Below, piece after piece: positions 35,511-44,354 of a DNA stretch of 64,000 bases. Where the stretch lies: the NCBI RefSeq assembly GCF_900103955.1, contig NZ_FNIL01000008.1, forward strand, positions 62,001-126,000, written 5' to 3'. Each line of letters starts with the position of its first letter. Within the stretch, counting starts at the first letter, position 1. A program made the position numbers and the translations under genes. The notes under the pieces are model-generated. The model saw nothing but the letters and a program-made list of their open reading frames with translations. It searched no databases and was not told the origin of the DNA. Origin of the DNA: Alkalicoccus daliensis (GTDB lineage Bacteria; Bacillota; Bacilli; Bacillales; Salisediminibacteriaceae).

Positions 35511-37577
35511 ATGATAAAGAATTTTGAAGCCTCACAGGATGATCAATTTTATAAAGAAATGTTTGATGTAATGGTACAGGAGTCTTCTGCAAGTATGTAT
35601 CTGATTGAAGATGGCAGGTTTTCTTATGTGAATAACTATTTCTGTATACTGAGCGGATATACTGCAGAAGAGCTGATTTCAGGAAAAGTCACTTTACAGG
35701 ATCTTGTGCATCCGGAAGATTTACCGTTCGTCATAAAAAAACTTGGTCGGGATCCAGCAGATGCAGAAGTCCGTTATCAGATTCGGTTTTTTAAAAGAAG
35801 CGGGGAAATCTGCCACATTGAAATTCATTCGATGAAAATAAAGCGGCACGGGAAAGAACTGGTGATGGGCACTGTCTATGATGTAACCACGAAAGTAGAG
35901 GCCGATCTGCTGCTGAAGGAAAGTGAAGAACGATTCAAATCACTGTTCGATAACAATCCGGATTCCATCTTTGTATTTGATCTGGAAGGAAATTTCACTG
36001 GAGCGAACGACAGCTGTGAAACCCTTACCGGATATTCAAGAGAAGAGCTGATGCAGATGTCGTTTCTACCGATTGTAGCAGAAGAAGATCTTTCCATTTC
36101 GATTGAATATTTTCAGCAGGCAGCACAGGGCATCACCAACTTTCATGAAATCTCTATCATCCAAAAGAACGGAGCGCGAAAGCAGATTGAAATCACCAAA
36201 GTTCCAATGCACCAGAATGGAGAAATCATTGGAATTTACGGCATCGCAAAAGACATTACAGAAAAGATAGAGCATAGAAAAATGATGGAAGAGCTTATTT
36301 ATTACGATGCATTAACAAAACTGCCAAACAGAAAATTATTTGAAGAAACACTCCATGAGGCGCTTGCTGCATCCAAAACTGCAAATCAGCAGCTTGCAGT
36401 ATTATTCCTTGATCTGGACCGATTCAAGTTTATAAACGATTCTTTAGGTCATCATATGGGAGACGAGTTTTTAAAGCTTGTAGCACAAAGGCTGGCAGAG
36501 AATGTGCAGCCGGATGGAATTATCGGCCGCTTTGCGGGAGATGAATTTGCAGTATTACTGCCGGGCACTGAGGAACAAGAAGCACTTGCACTTGCTAAAA
36601 ATTTGAATCACGTAATGGCAGCGCCCTTCCAGGTGCTGGGACACTCGATCAGCGTCACCGTGAGTATTGGAGTCTCGGTTTACTGCGGGAAACAGGCCTG
36701 CAGTGATGAGCTGATTAAGCAGGCAGATATGGCTATGTATTACGCAAAAAAATTAGGGAAAAATAATTACAAACTGTATTCAGACGAACTGGATAATAAA
36801 ACGGTTTATAAACTGACACTGGAAAATGATTTAAAAACTGCTGTTGCAAACGGTGAGTTTGTGCTTCATTATCAGCCTGTTAAAAACCTGAATACGGGAA
36901 AATTAGAAGCAATAGAAGCGTTGATCCGATGGCAGCATCCGCATCTGGGAATGGTGCCTCCGGATACATTCATACCTATTTCAGAAGAAAGCGGGCAAAT
37001 CGTTTCTATAGGAAATTGGGTGCTCCAAACGGCATGTTCGCAGATTAAATCCTGGCAGAAAGAAGGTTACGAACCCTTTAAAGTATGTGTAAATATTTCC
37101 ACTATTCAGCTGCAGCATCCGGACTTTATAGATATGGTAAAAGAAACATTAGAGAAAACAGACCTGGCTCCTGAGTGGCTGGAACTGGAGATAACAGAAA
37201 GTATTCTTTTGGAAGACACAGCCAATATCCAGGAAAGTTTAAGAAAATTAAAGGCAATGGGAATTTCTTTATCTATTGATGATTTTGGTACAGGGTATAC
37301 ATCATTAAGCTATTTACGGCAATTTTCTTTTGACCGAGTGAAAATAGACCGAAGTTTTATTAATGATATTGCAGAGGGAGGCAGCGGAAGGGCGATTACT
37401 TCTACTATTATTTCTTTAGCAAAAAAGTTAAATATGGGGGTGATAGCCGAGGGGATTGAAGAAAAAAGTCAGCTTAAGTATTTAAAAGAGGAATTATGTG
37501 AGAACGGGCAGGGCTATTACTTCAGTAAGCCGCTTCCTCCGGAAAAATTAATACCTGGATTAAAGATGAATAATTAA
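35511..37577 (+). CDS. PAS-PAS-GGDEF-EAL cyclic di-GMP enzyme
   Basis: A 688-residue cytoplasmic protein (no membrane helices). PAS 1 at about 15-125, PAS 2 at about 140-255, GGDEF at about 262-425, EAL at about 435-682. The cyclase motif reads RFAGDEF (A for the first G), a change tolerated in some active enzymes, and no RxxD inhibitory site precedes it. The EAL domain keeps EALIRW, the Asn of NISTIQL, ELEITES, DDFGTGYTSLSYL, KIDRSFI, AEGIE and QGYYFSKP, so c-di-GMP hydrolysis is likely its activity. GACAGGAG lies before the ATG. It stands alone between two related intergenic repeats. Confidence 0.93.
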   Translation: MIKNFEASQDDQFYKEMFDVMVQESSASMYLIEDGRFSYVNNYFCILSGYTAEELISGKVTLQDLVHPEDLPFVIKKLGRDPADAEVRYQIRFFKRSGEICHIEIHSMKIKRHGKELVMGTVYDVTTKVEADLLLKESEERFKSLFDNNPDSIFVFDLEGNFTGANDSCETLTGYSREELMQMSFLPIVAEEDLSISIEYFQQAAQGITNFHEISIIQKNGARKQIEITKVPMHQNGEIIGIYGIAKDITEKIEHRKMMEELIYYDALTKLPNRKLFEETLHEALAASKTANQQLAVLFLDLDRFKFINDSLGHHMGDEFLKLVAQRLAENVQPDGIIGRFAGDEFAVLLPGTEEQEALALAKNLNHVMAAPFQVLGHSISVTVSIGVSVYCGKQACSDELIKQADMAMYYAKKLGKNNYKLYSDELDNKTVYKLTLENDLKTAVANGEFVLHYQPVKNLNTGKLEAIEALIRWQHPHLGMVPPDTFIPISEESGQIVSIGNWVLQTACSQIKSWQKEGYEPFKVCVNISTIQLQHPDFIDMVKETLEKTDLAPEWLELEITESILLEDTANIQESLRKLKAMGISLSIDDFGTGYTSLSYLRQFSFDRVKIDRSFINDIAEGGSGRAITSTIISLAKKLNMGVIAEGIEEKSQLKYLKEELCENGQGYYFSKPLPPEKLIPGLKMNN

Positions 37578-37587
37578 GTATGGAAAT

Positions 37588-37630
37588 AGCAAAAAAGGAA
37601 GGTTTCTGGTCCCAGGAATCTTCCTTTTAT
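37588..37630 (+). terminator. Terminator after the GGDEF-EAL gene
   Basis: Imperfect stem AAAAAGGAAGGTTTCTGG with CCAGGAATCTTCCTTTT, ending in TTTTAT. Confidence 0.65.
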
Positions 37631-37648
37631 CATTAAACCGAGTAACAG

Positions 37649-37828
37649 CTATGACTGATTCGAGGTTTTCAATAACAGCAGGCCTAAGGCACTTACTGCT
37701 GCAAACAAACCTGCCAGAACGAGAAAATCATCTCTGTAATTAAATGTATTAAAAGTAAAAGCATAAACGAGCAGCGCTCCGAGACTTCCGAGCAGATTAA
37801 TCCATAACAGCGGCTTTACAAAGTTCAT
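37649..37828 (-). CDS. Small membrane protein, 59 residues
   Basis: A short gene with a strong site GGAAGGAG seven bases before its ATG. The product MNFVKPLLWINLLGSLGALL continues to two hydrophobic helices, VKPLLWINLLGSLGALLVYAF and DDFLVLAGLFAAVSALGLLLL, separated by a short polar loop TFNTFNYR, then a KTSNQS tail. Such two-helix proteins are common in Bacilli; I do not recognise a family. It converges on the GGDEF-EAL gene and may share its terminator. Confidence 0.6.
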   Translation of the reverse strand: MNFVKPLLWINLLGSLGALLVYAFTFNTFNYRDDFLVLAGLFAAVSALGLLLLKTSNQS

Positions 37829-37895
37829 TTTTTCACTCCTTCCGCTCCTAAGTGTAGCATAAAGTACCTTTTCAATTTAATCAGAAAAAAGTATA

Positions 37896-38158
37896 GGACT
37901 GCGCTTGTATCCCGCTGTGGCTGCCGGACGCTAAGGAGAAAAGGTGTTTTATTGAAAAAGCTGCGCTAATAGTGGAGTTCCTGTTTAAGATCCAATCGTT
38001 TTTTTCTGCACTGCAGCCACAGAAGGCCGACACCTTTGGGAAGGAGGAAGATCCTTTTAAGGAGGCAGGTTAGCTGCGAGAGTTACCTCTATACCTTCGA
38101 AAGAAAAGGTTAGAATCGTATACTCATACAGAAAAAACACATTTTTCAGCAGCCTGTA
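37896..38158. repeat. Intergenic repeat element, copy 2
   Basis: Same ordered blocks as the copy at 35067-35340: GACTGCGCTTGTA, CTGCAGCCACAGAAGG, AGCTGCGAGAGTTACC, and ACTCATACAGAAAAAAC...CATTTTTCAGCAGCCTG. The middle parts have drifted. No coding frame. Confidence 0.6.
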
Positions 38159-38186
38159 AAAAAAGTCCTGGAAGGACTTCTTTTAT
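38157..38186. terminator. Short hairpin with T-run
   Basis: AAAAAGTCCT GGA AGGACTTCTTTT, a 6-8 bp stem next to the repeat. It could end transcription coming from either side. Confidence 0.45.
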
Positions 38187-38242
38187 CAGCTTAGTTAATT
38201 ATTTCTCTGATCTTCAGGCTGCCGCTGTTATAAAAAATTCAA

Positions 38243-38986
38243 TTAAAATTCAATTTCAATATCAACTTCTTCTCCGAGATCTTCCCAATCCTCATCATGC
38301 GGAGCGCTCCAAACAGCACGAAGACTTTCTACTTCTTCCGCCTGAGAATTTTCAAGAACAAAGAAAAAGCTGCCGCTGTGAGAAGTTCCGGCCATCAATT
38401 CACCATCGATATGATCAGACAGCCATAAATCCTGTTCCAGCTGCTCACCGGTAGAGGTGGAAATAGTAGCCTGGCTTGCATAAAAAGTAATATCCTCATC
38501 TGCAGTATTTTCTACTTCCACATCCATTTGTATGTAATCCAATTCTTCAGTTTCCATCATTTCTGCTAAGTCAGGAGCTAATTCTCCGGAAGCTGCATTC
38601 ACCTGTGTAATCTCCATTACTACAGGACCTGTTTCTACTGTATCGATTTCGTCCTGCCTTGCATGTAAAGTGAAGGTACCGCCTTCGTTTTCGATCGTCT
38701 CTCCTACTTCCGTTTCCCATCCATCCTCTGCTATTTCCTCAGCAGCTTCTTCTTCATTTCCTTCTGCTTCGCTGTTATTTTCTGTTTCTTCTGTTTCCAT
38801 GTTAGTCTCTTCCGTATTTTCCGCTGCCGGTTCATCGGCTTCGTTTTCTGCATCAGGAGTATTTTCCCCTGATTCTTCCGCTGCGTTATCAGCTTCTGCA
38901 GTATTTTCATTATTAACAGATTCGTTTCCGCATGCTGCAAGCACCGCTAAAGTACTAAGTGATAGTATAATCGTTGTTTTCTTCAC
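38243..38986 (-). CDS. Highly acidic lipoprotein (DUF4352/DUF5067-like)
   Basis: A 247-residue lipoprotein. The signal peptide MKKTTIILSLSTLAVLAAC ends in a lipobox. Residues about 22-100 are a low-complexity Glu/Asn/Ala/Thr linker, typical of salt-adapted Bacilli. The C-terminal half forms a beta-sandwich-like domain with GGTFTLHARQDEIDTV, DYIQMDVEVENTADEDITFY and GSFFFVLE, which resembles the immunoglobulin-like DUF4352/DUF5067 domains often found on Gram-positive cell surfaces. Start is GTG after AGGAGG. Function unknown; single-gene unit. Confidence 0.75.
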   Translation of the reverse strand: MKKTTIILSLSTLAVLAACGNESVNNENTAEADNAAEESGENTPDAENEADEPAAENTEETNMETEETENNSEAEGNEEEAAEEIAEDGWETEVGETIENEGGTFTLHARQDEIDTVETGPVVMEITQVNAASGELAPDLAEMMETEELDYIQMDVEVENTADEDITFYASQATISTSTGEQLEQDLWLSDHIDGELMAGTSHSGSFFFVLENSQAEEVESLRAVWSAPHDEDWEDLGEEVDIEIEF

Positions 38987-39722
38987 CTTAATTCCTCCTA
39001 AAAATGTAATAAGTTACTACTGTAACATAAAAATAGCAGTAGTTGTAAATACGGTAGTTAATAAATAAAAGAAAGTAATGCAAATAAAATTCAATTAATC
39101 GAGCCCATTTCACAATACAAAATCAGTTAATTTAAAACGAATAATAGAAGGTTGCTTCGTTATAGACGGATGCTTTCCCGAGGGCTTGTCTTCAACTGAA
39201 TAGGACGATAAAAAACTTTCGTCCTATTGGATCTTCAGACTGCGCTGATCCTCCGGGAGTCACCGTCTGTCACTTCGGAGCACTAATTAAAAAAGAACAT
39301 TAAATGTTTAATGTCAATGAAAGTTCGTCAATTTTTTTGAAAATGTATTTATGAAATTGGCTCCATCATTAAAGTTTACAGGATTATAATGACCTAAGAC
39401 TTTTCTTTAAAACAGTTTCCCATTAAAAATAAAATTATCAATTCTCAAATTTAATCAGGACTTTTTTCTTGTGAACTCCTCTGAAATTTAAAGCGATATT
39501 CAAAATTAACCCGGAGATGTCAGGAAGAGAAGGCAATATTTATTATATTTTGAATATTTAAACCTAATGGGCTATTGAATCAAAATATCGATATGGTAAG
39601 TTTATATATGAAATAATATTTTAGTAATTAATTTTATTGCTGAAATATAATGACGGAATAAAAAGAAAGGAGGACGGAGCTGCCGGGGTAAGAGATAAAA
39701 TTCCAGGGAGGTTTCATCAGAT
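38987..39722. other. Long AT-rich intergenic region with one repeat copy
   Basis: About 735 bases without a gene. The stretch 39165-39290 is a repeat element (listed separately); the rest is AT-rich. A GGAGG-type site at about 39669 (AAAGGAGGACGG) has no start codon in range; the namZ site is GGGAGG at about 39706. Confidence 0.5.
39165..39290. repeat. Degenerate intergenic palindromic repeat
   Basis: Outer arms AGACGG ... CCGTCT enclose CTTTCCCGAGGGCTTGTCTT, the counterpart of CTTACCCAAGGGCTTGTTCT at 21804, an inner GGACGATAAAAAACTTTCGTCC hairpin, and ACTGCGCTGATCCTCCGGGA. Confidence 0.5.
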
Positions 39723-41036
39723 ATGAAAAAAACATTATTACTTTGCTTAGCACTCCTGTTACTTATGTCGTTTGTGACAACAGCATTCGCAGGACAGTCA
39801 GGAAACGGTAAAAAGGACCAGGCTTTTTCACTCGGAATTGATAATTTACTTGAAGAAGAAATTGATTTAATCAGAGGAAAACAAGTAGGTCTTGTTACTA
39901 ATCCTACGGGCGTTGATCAGGAGTTAACGAGTATTGTGGATATATTATTTGAGCATCCCGAAGTCGATTTAACTGCATTGTACGGGCCGGAACATGGGGT
40001 GCGGGGCGATGCACAGGCAGGAGATTATGTTGAATTTTATATTGATGAACGCACAGAACTGCCGGTTTACAGTTTATACGGTGCTACAAGGAAACCAACT
40101 GCAGAAATGCTGGAAGACATAGAAGTGCTGTTATTTGATATTCAGGATGTAGGCACACGTTTTTACACATACATTTATACAATGGCTTATGTAATGGAAG
40201 CAGCAGAAGAAAATGATATCCCGGTAGTTGTGCTCGACCGTCCAAATCCTATTGGTGGAGATAAGGTGGAGGGGCCGGTATTGGAGCCGGAGTTTGAATC
40301 TTTTGTAGGAATGTATCCAATTCCCCTTCGCCACGGGATGACAGTTGGAGAACTGGCACTGCTTTTTAATGAAGAATTTGATATTCAGGCGGATTTATCT
40401 GTAGTAGAAATGGACGGATGGGAGCGCTGGATGAACTATGACGATACGCCGCTGCACTGGGTACTCCAGTCTCCTAATATGCCAACTCTTGATACAGCCT
40501 ACGTGTATCCAGGTGCTGCGTTAATTGAAGGTACCAATCTTTCTGAAGGAAGAGGGACCACAAAGCCGTTTGAACTTGTTGGTGCCCCTTTCATTGATTC
40601 CACAGAATTAGCAGCGGCCATGAATGCGCTGAATCTGCAAGGTGTTACTTTCCGTGCTGCTTCTTTTACTCCTGCGTTTTCTAAACATGCAGGTCAGCTG
40701 AGCAACGGGGTGCAGATACACATTGACGACTACGAAGCATTCCAGCCGATAGAAACCGGAATTCATTTATTAGTCACCTTACAGGAGTTATACCCGGAGG
40801 ACTTTGAATTTCTAAGCAACAATTTCTTCGATAATCTGATCGGCAACGGTGATACGCGTCAGCAGATTCTAAGCGGCATGTCAGCAGAAGAAATTACCGA
40901 CTCCTGGCAGGATGGACTGGAAGATTTCCATGAAGTAAGAGAGGAATATCTACTTTATGAGGAGCATACAAAAGGCCGATCCCCCGGAAGTAAGGATCAT
41001 CCAGGAAGAGGAAATAACCCTCCTGGTAAAAATTAA
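39723..41036 (+). CDS. namZ: Exo-beta-N-acetylmuramidase NamZ (DUF1343)
   Basis: A 437-residue secreted protein of the DUF1343 family, shown in B. subtilis (NamZ, formerly YbbC) to release N-acetylmuramic acid from the non-reducing end of glycan chains. A signal peptide (about 23 residues, ending TTAFA) is followed by the catalytic fold: GKQVGLVTNPTGV, LTALYGPEHGVRG, LFDIQDVGTRFYTYIYTM, VLDRPNPIGG and SEGRGTTKPFE. The C terminus is a basic tail rich in Gly, Pro and Lys. It is followed by a NagZ-type glucosaminidase, the same pairing as in the B. subtilis peptidoglycan recycling operon. Start after GGGAGG. Confidence 0.9.
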   Translation: MKKTLLLCLALLLLMSFVTTAFAGQSGNGKKDQAFSLGIDNLLEEEIDLIRGKQVGLVTNPTGVDQELTSIVDILFEHPEVDLTALYGPEHGVRGDAQAGDYVEFYIDERTELPVYSLYGATRKPTAEMLEDIEVLLFDIQDVGTRFYTYIYTMAYVMEAAEENDIPVVVLDRPNPIGGDKVEGPVLEPEFESFVGMYPIPLRHGMTVGELALLFNEEFDIQADLSVVEMDGWERWMNYDDTPLHWVLQSPNMPTLDTAYVYPGAALIEGTNLSEGRGTTKPFELVGAPFIDSTELAAAMNALNLQGVTFRAASFTPAFSKHAGQLSNGVQIHIDDYEAFQPIETGIHLLVTLQELYPEDFEFLSNNFFDNLIGNGDTRQQILSGMSAEEITDSWQDGLEDFHEVREEYLLYEEHTKGRSPGSKDHPGRGNNPPGKN

Positions 41037-41094
41037 GCTGAATAATCTCTTCGGTTCTGCGTACACGAAAGATTTCTGCTCCATAGTTGCTGAA

Positions 41095-41215
41095 ATTTAA
41101 ACTGCTGTAAAGCGAAAGGCAGGGCGCTCAGAAATCACAGCAGTTTGAGAATGCATATGGACGAAGCTCTGCTTCGTCCATATTAGTCGAGAACTGGCCT
41201 TCACCGAGAGTGGAC
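41095..41215. repeat. Hairpin pair between namZ and nagZ
   Basis: AAACTGCTGT with ACAGCAGTTT (41099-41146 area), then a perfect 13-bp hairpin with three-base loop at 41155-41183 (ATATGGACGAAGC). After it comes ATTAGTCGAGAAC, the reverse of the GTTCTCGACTAAT in the element at 21777-21909. Looks like a rearranged copy of the same repeat family; it may weaken read-through into nagZ. Confidence 0.45.
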
Positions 41216-41292
41216 GGCAATAAGAATGATCTTCATTGAAAACAGCTTTATTTTCCCAGCGGTTTTTACTTACTCAGGAGAGGAGAAAATAT

Positions 41293-43395
41293 ATGAAATT
41301 CAAAAAAAGTCTGCTTGCTTCCGTACTGTTTCTGTCCCCCGTATTCGCTGCTGCACAGCCTGCTTTTGCAGAAGGCACGCAGGGTTCAGAGGATTTAGTA
41401 CTTTATCAGAACATACCGGAAGTGGAAGCGGAATTGACAGAAGAAGGCATTGATCTTCGGACACTGCAGATTCATGAAGAGGGACACTATACAGAAGCAA
41501 CAGAGGAACTGGAATGGAAATCTTCCAATCAAAATGTGGCAGCTGTGAATGAAAACGGGGAAGTGACATTTTCAGGGCAGCGGGGTAAAACTTTTATTAC
41601 CGTAACAAATGGAGAACATACAGATCGTATTGGCCTGCAGATGAAAGCAGATGCCTCTAAGAAAACAGGGAAGGGTAAGCCGCCTAATAGTATCGAAGTG
41701 AAAAAAGAAAGTGGAGAAAGATATCAAGTTGTTGATCGGGCACTTGCCTCTTTATCCGAAGATGAAAAGATCGGGCAGATGATGATGCCTGATTTCCGTC
41801 ACTTTGAGGGTGAGGAAGTAACCGAGATGCTTCCGGAGATAGAAGATCTCGTAGAGGAATATCATCTGGGAGGAGTTATATTATTTGCAGAAAATGTAGT
41901 AGAGACAGAGCAGACGAGCAGATTGGTGGACGATTATCAGGAAGCGGCGGAAAAGTTCGGCCTGCTGGTTACGATTGACCAGGAGGGTGGAATCGTGACA
42001 AGACTGCAGACAGGCACCCATCTGCCGGGAAATATGGCGCTTGGTGCCACCCGCTCTCCGGCGCTTGCTGAAATGGCGGGAGATGTCATAGGTGCGGAGT
42101 TGTCAGCGCTTGGTATAAATACGAATCTGGCTCCCGTAGTCGATGTAAACAATAATCCTGACAACCCGGTAATTGGAGTCCGCTCCTTTGGAGAAGATCC
42201 GGATCTTGTTGCTGAAATGGGGATGAATTACATTGCCGGCCTCCAGCAGAATGGTGTGGCAGCTACAGCAAAACACTTTCCGGGACATGGAGATACAGCA
42301 GTGGATTCCCACCTGGGACTGCCGGAAGTTCCTCATGATATGGAAAGATTGAAAGAAGTGGAGCTCTATCCCTTCCAGCAGGCAATGGATCATGGAATTG
42401 ATGCAATTATGACGGCACATGTAACCTTCCCGCAGATTGATGGAAGTAAAGCAATTTCCCAAAAAGACGGCACCGAAATTTCTATTCCAGCCACACTTTC
42501 CCGGACTGTGTTAACGGATTTAATGCGGGACGAAATGGGATATGAGGGAGTAGTAATGACAGACGCGATGAATATGAATGCGATCACAGATCATTTTGGG
42601 CCAGTTGATGCTTCGATCCGTGCTATTAATGCAGGCGCAGATATTATCTTAATGCCGGTAGGGTTAGAAGAAGTCTTCTCCGGCGTCCGTGAAGCTCTTT
42701 CCAGCGGAGAAATACAGCAGGAAGAAATTGATCAATCTGTAAAACGCATCCTCACCTTAAAAATGGAGCGGGGTATTTTTAAAACAGAGGAGACTTTAAA
42801 TCAGGAGGAGAAAGCCGAAAATGCTCTGCAGGTGATAGGTGCAGAAGCGCATAAAGCAGTAGAACAGGAGATAGCAGACAGATCAATTACAATGGTTAAA
42901 AATGAAGATGTACTGCCAATAAGCATGGAAAGCGACGAGGAAATTGTAGTGGTCGGCACTTCATTTATCGGCAGCTTAGCAGGAGCTCTTCAAAATTATC
43001 ATGAAAACGTGACGACTATCACACTTTCCAGCGGCCAAACTGCACTTACTTCTTCCCAGCAGGAATTAATTGAGGAGGCCGGCCAGGTCATTATTGGTTC
43101 CTACACCTTTAATGTGGCAGGAAGATCTCCGGAAAATGCAGCCATGCAGGTATTTCATCAGATTCTGGACCTGAAAGAAGATGTAATTGGTGTAGGGATA
43201 CGCAATCCCTATGACATTATGGGCTACCAGGATGTGGATGGCTATCTTACTCAATACGGATTCCGGGATGCAAGCTTTGCAGCAACGGCCTCTGTAATTT
43301 TTGGAGAAAATAATCCTACAGGTGCACTGCCGGTAACCATCCCGGATCATGAAAATGGTGTGCTTTATCCATTTGGTACAGGCTTAAGCTATTAA
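41293..43395 (+). CDS. nagZ: Secreted beta-N-acetylglucosaminidase NagZ (GH3) with an N-terminal Ig-like domain
   Basis: A 700-residue exported family-3 glycosidase that removes N-acetylglucosamine from muropeptide or glycan ends. After a signal peptide (ending QPAFA), residues about 25-115 look like a bacterial Ig-like (BIG2) domain (WKSSNQNVAAVNENGEVTFSG), an addition to the usual architecture. The GH3 barrel holds VTIDQEGGIVTRL, KHFPGHGDTAVDSHLGLP with the NagZ Asp-His dyad (His332, Asp334) and the nucleophile Asp424 in VVMTDAMNMN. A C-terminal GH3-C domain ends GTGLSY. I use ATG 41293 after AGGAGAGGAG. Works with NamZ in wall sugar recycling. Confidence 0.9.
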   Translation: MKFKKSLLASVLFLSPVFAAAQPAFAEGTQGSEDLVLYQNIPEVEAELTEEGIDLRTLQIHEEGHYTEATEELEWKSSNQNVAAVNENGEVTFSGQRGKTFITVTNGEHTDRIGLQMKADASKKTGKGKPPNSIEVKKESGERYQVVDRALASLSEDEKIGQMMMPDFRHFEGEEVTEMLPEIEDLVEEYHLGGVILFAENVVETEQTSRLVDDYQEAAEKFGLLVTIDQEGGIVTRLQTGTHLPGNMALGATRSPALAEMAGDVIGAELSALGINTNLAPVVDVNNNPDNPVIGVRSFGEDPDLVAEMGMNYIAGLQQNGVAATAKHFPGHGDTAVDSHLGLPEVPHDMERLKEVELYPFQQAMDHGIDAIMTAHVTFPQIDGSKAISQKDGTEISIPATLSRTVLTDLMRDEMGYEGVVMTDAMNMNAITDHFGPVDASIRAINAGADIILMPVGLEEVFSGVREALSSGEIQQEEIDQSVKRILTLKMERGIFKTEETLNQEEKAENALQVIGAEAHKAVEQEIADRSITMVKNEDVLPISMESDEEIVVVGTSFIGSLAGALQNYHENVTTITLSSGQTALTSSQQELIEEAGQVIIGSYTFNVAGRSPENAAMQVFHQILDLKEDVIGVGIRNPYDIMGYQDVDGYLTQYGFRDASFAATASVIFGENNPTGALPVTIPDHENGVLYPFGTGLSY

Positions 43396-43404
43396 TCTTT
43401 CCTA

Positions 43405-43456
43405 TTTAATATCCCTTCTTTTCTTTAATCAGGAAAAGGAGGGATATTATTTTTGG
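43405..43456 (+). terminator. Terminator after nagZ
   Basis: Stem AATATCCCTTCTTTTC with GAAAAGGAGGGATATT (one bulge), followed by ATTTTTGG. Confidence 0.75.
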
Positions 43457-43683
43457 GAGAATTCCATACTAATACTCCAGAGGTTATTCATAAAACTTTT
43501 TTCATAACAGCTATGCTGATAATTAATTTTTTTCAGGGCAGGCCTGGAAAAAACTCAAACAAATAATTGAGTTCACCAGTGAAAACAGATAAAGTTTACT
43601 ATGGAGCAGTTTTAACACATGAAAGCAGCAGCTATTGTACATAACGCTGATACAAAATATTTTCTCAAGAAAGGTGATCATAT

Positions 43684-44241
43684 ATGAAAAAAATCTTTAT
43701 CCTGAGTGGGTTCGCAGGCGCAGGAAAAAACGCAATAATCAACAACCTGCTTGAAATAGAATCGTCGCTTACGTATATTCCTTCCTATACGACCAGAAAT
43801 AAGCGGGAGGGAGAAGCCCAGGGAAATCCTTATCAATTTGTATCGATGGAACAGTTTCAGCATATGGTAGCGAAAAACGACTTTATTGAATATGAAGAAG
43901 TCCACGGCAATTTGTACGGCACTCCCTTATCTTCCTATGAACTCGCATTTAAAGAAGGAAAAACAATCGTGAAAGATATTGATGTGAATGGAGCGGTAAA
44001 ATTTAAGGAGCGTTTTCCGCAGGCAGCATTAATATTCATTCAGCCTACCAATCCTGAAGATGTACTGGAAAGAATGCGGAACAGAGGAGATAAAGAAGCC
44101 GACATTATGAAACGAATGCAGCGGATTGAATATGAACTGCAGCTCAAAGATAAATTTGATTATACCGTGTATAACGATGATTTAGCCCAGGCGACAAAAG
44201 AATGCCTGGAGATTATTAAAAACGAAGCAGAGCTTTCATAA
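43684..44241 (+). CDS. Guanylate kinase-like protein
   Basis: A 185-residue P-loop kinase of the guanylate kinase family. The N terminus reads FILSGFAGAGKNAIINNLL, where the P-loop residue after GK is Asn rather than the usual Ser, Thr or Gly. The GMP-site motif SYTTRNKREGEAQGNPYQFVS (TTR, then Y and F) and EYEEVHGNLYGTP are recognisable, followed by KDIDVNGAVKFKERFP. This is not the housekeeping Gmk, which normally sits next to rpoZ; it is likely a paralogue with an altered substrate or a nucleotide sensor. Site AAGAAAGGTG before the ATG. Lies alone. Confidence 0.8.
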   Translation: MKKIFILSGFAGAGKNAIINNLLEIESSLTYIPSYTTRNKREGEAQGNPYQFVSMEQFQHMVAKNDFIEYEEVHGNLYGTPLSSYELAFKEGKTIVKDIDVNGAVKFKERFPQAALIFIQPTNPEDVLERMRNRGDKEADIMKRMQRIEYELQLKDKFDYTVYNDDLAQATKECLEIIKNEAELS

Positions 44242-44354
44242 TAGAATCAATTTCATCATTCTATTATTCTAATTTCAATATCATCTGATTTGTATCATAA
44301 ATTGATTCAATAAAGAAGCCGTTTTTATTATCCAGGGCAGAAAGGAAGGGAACA

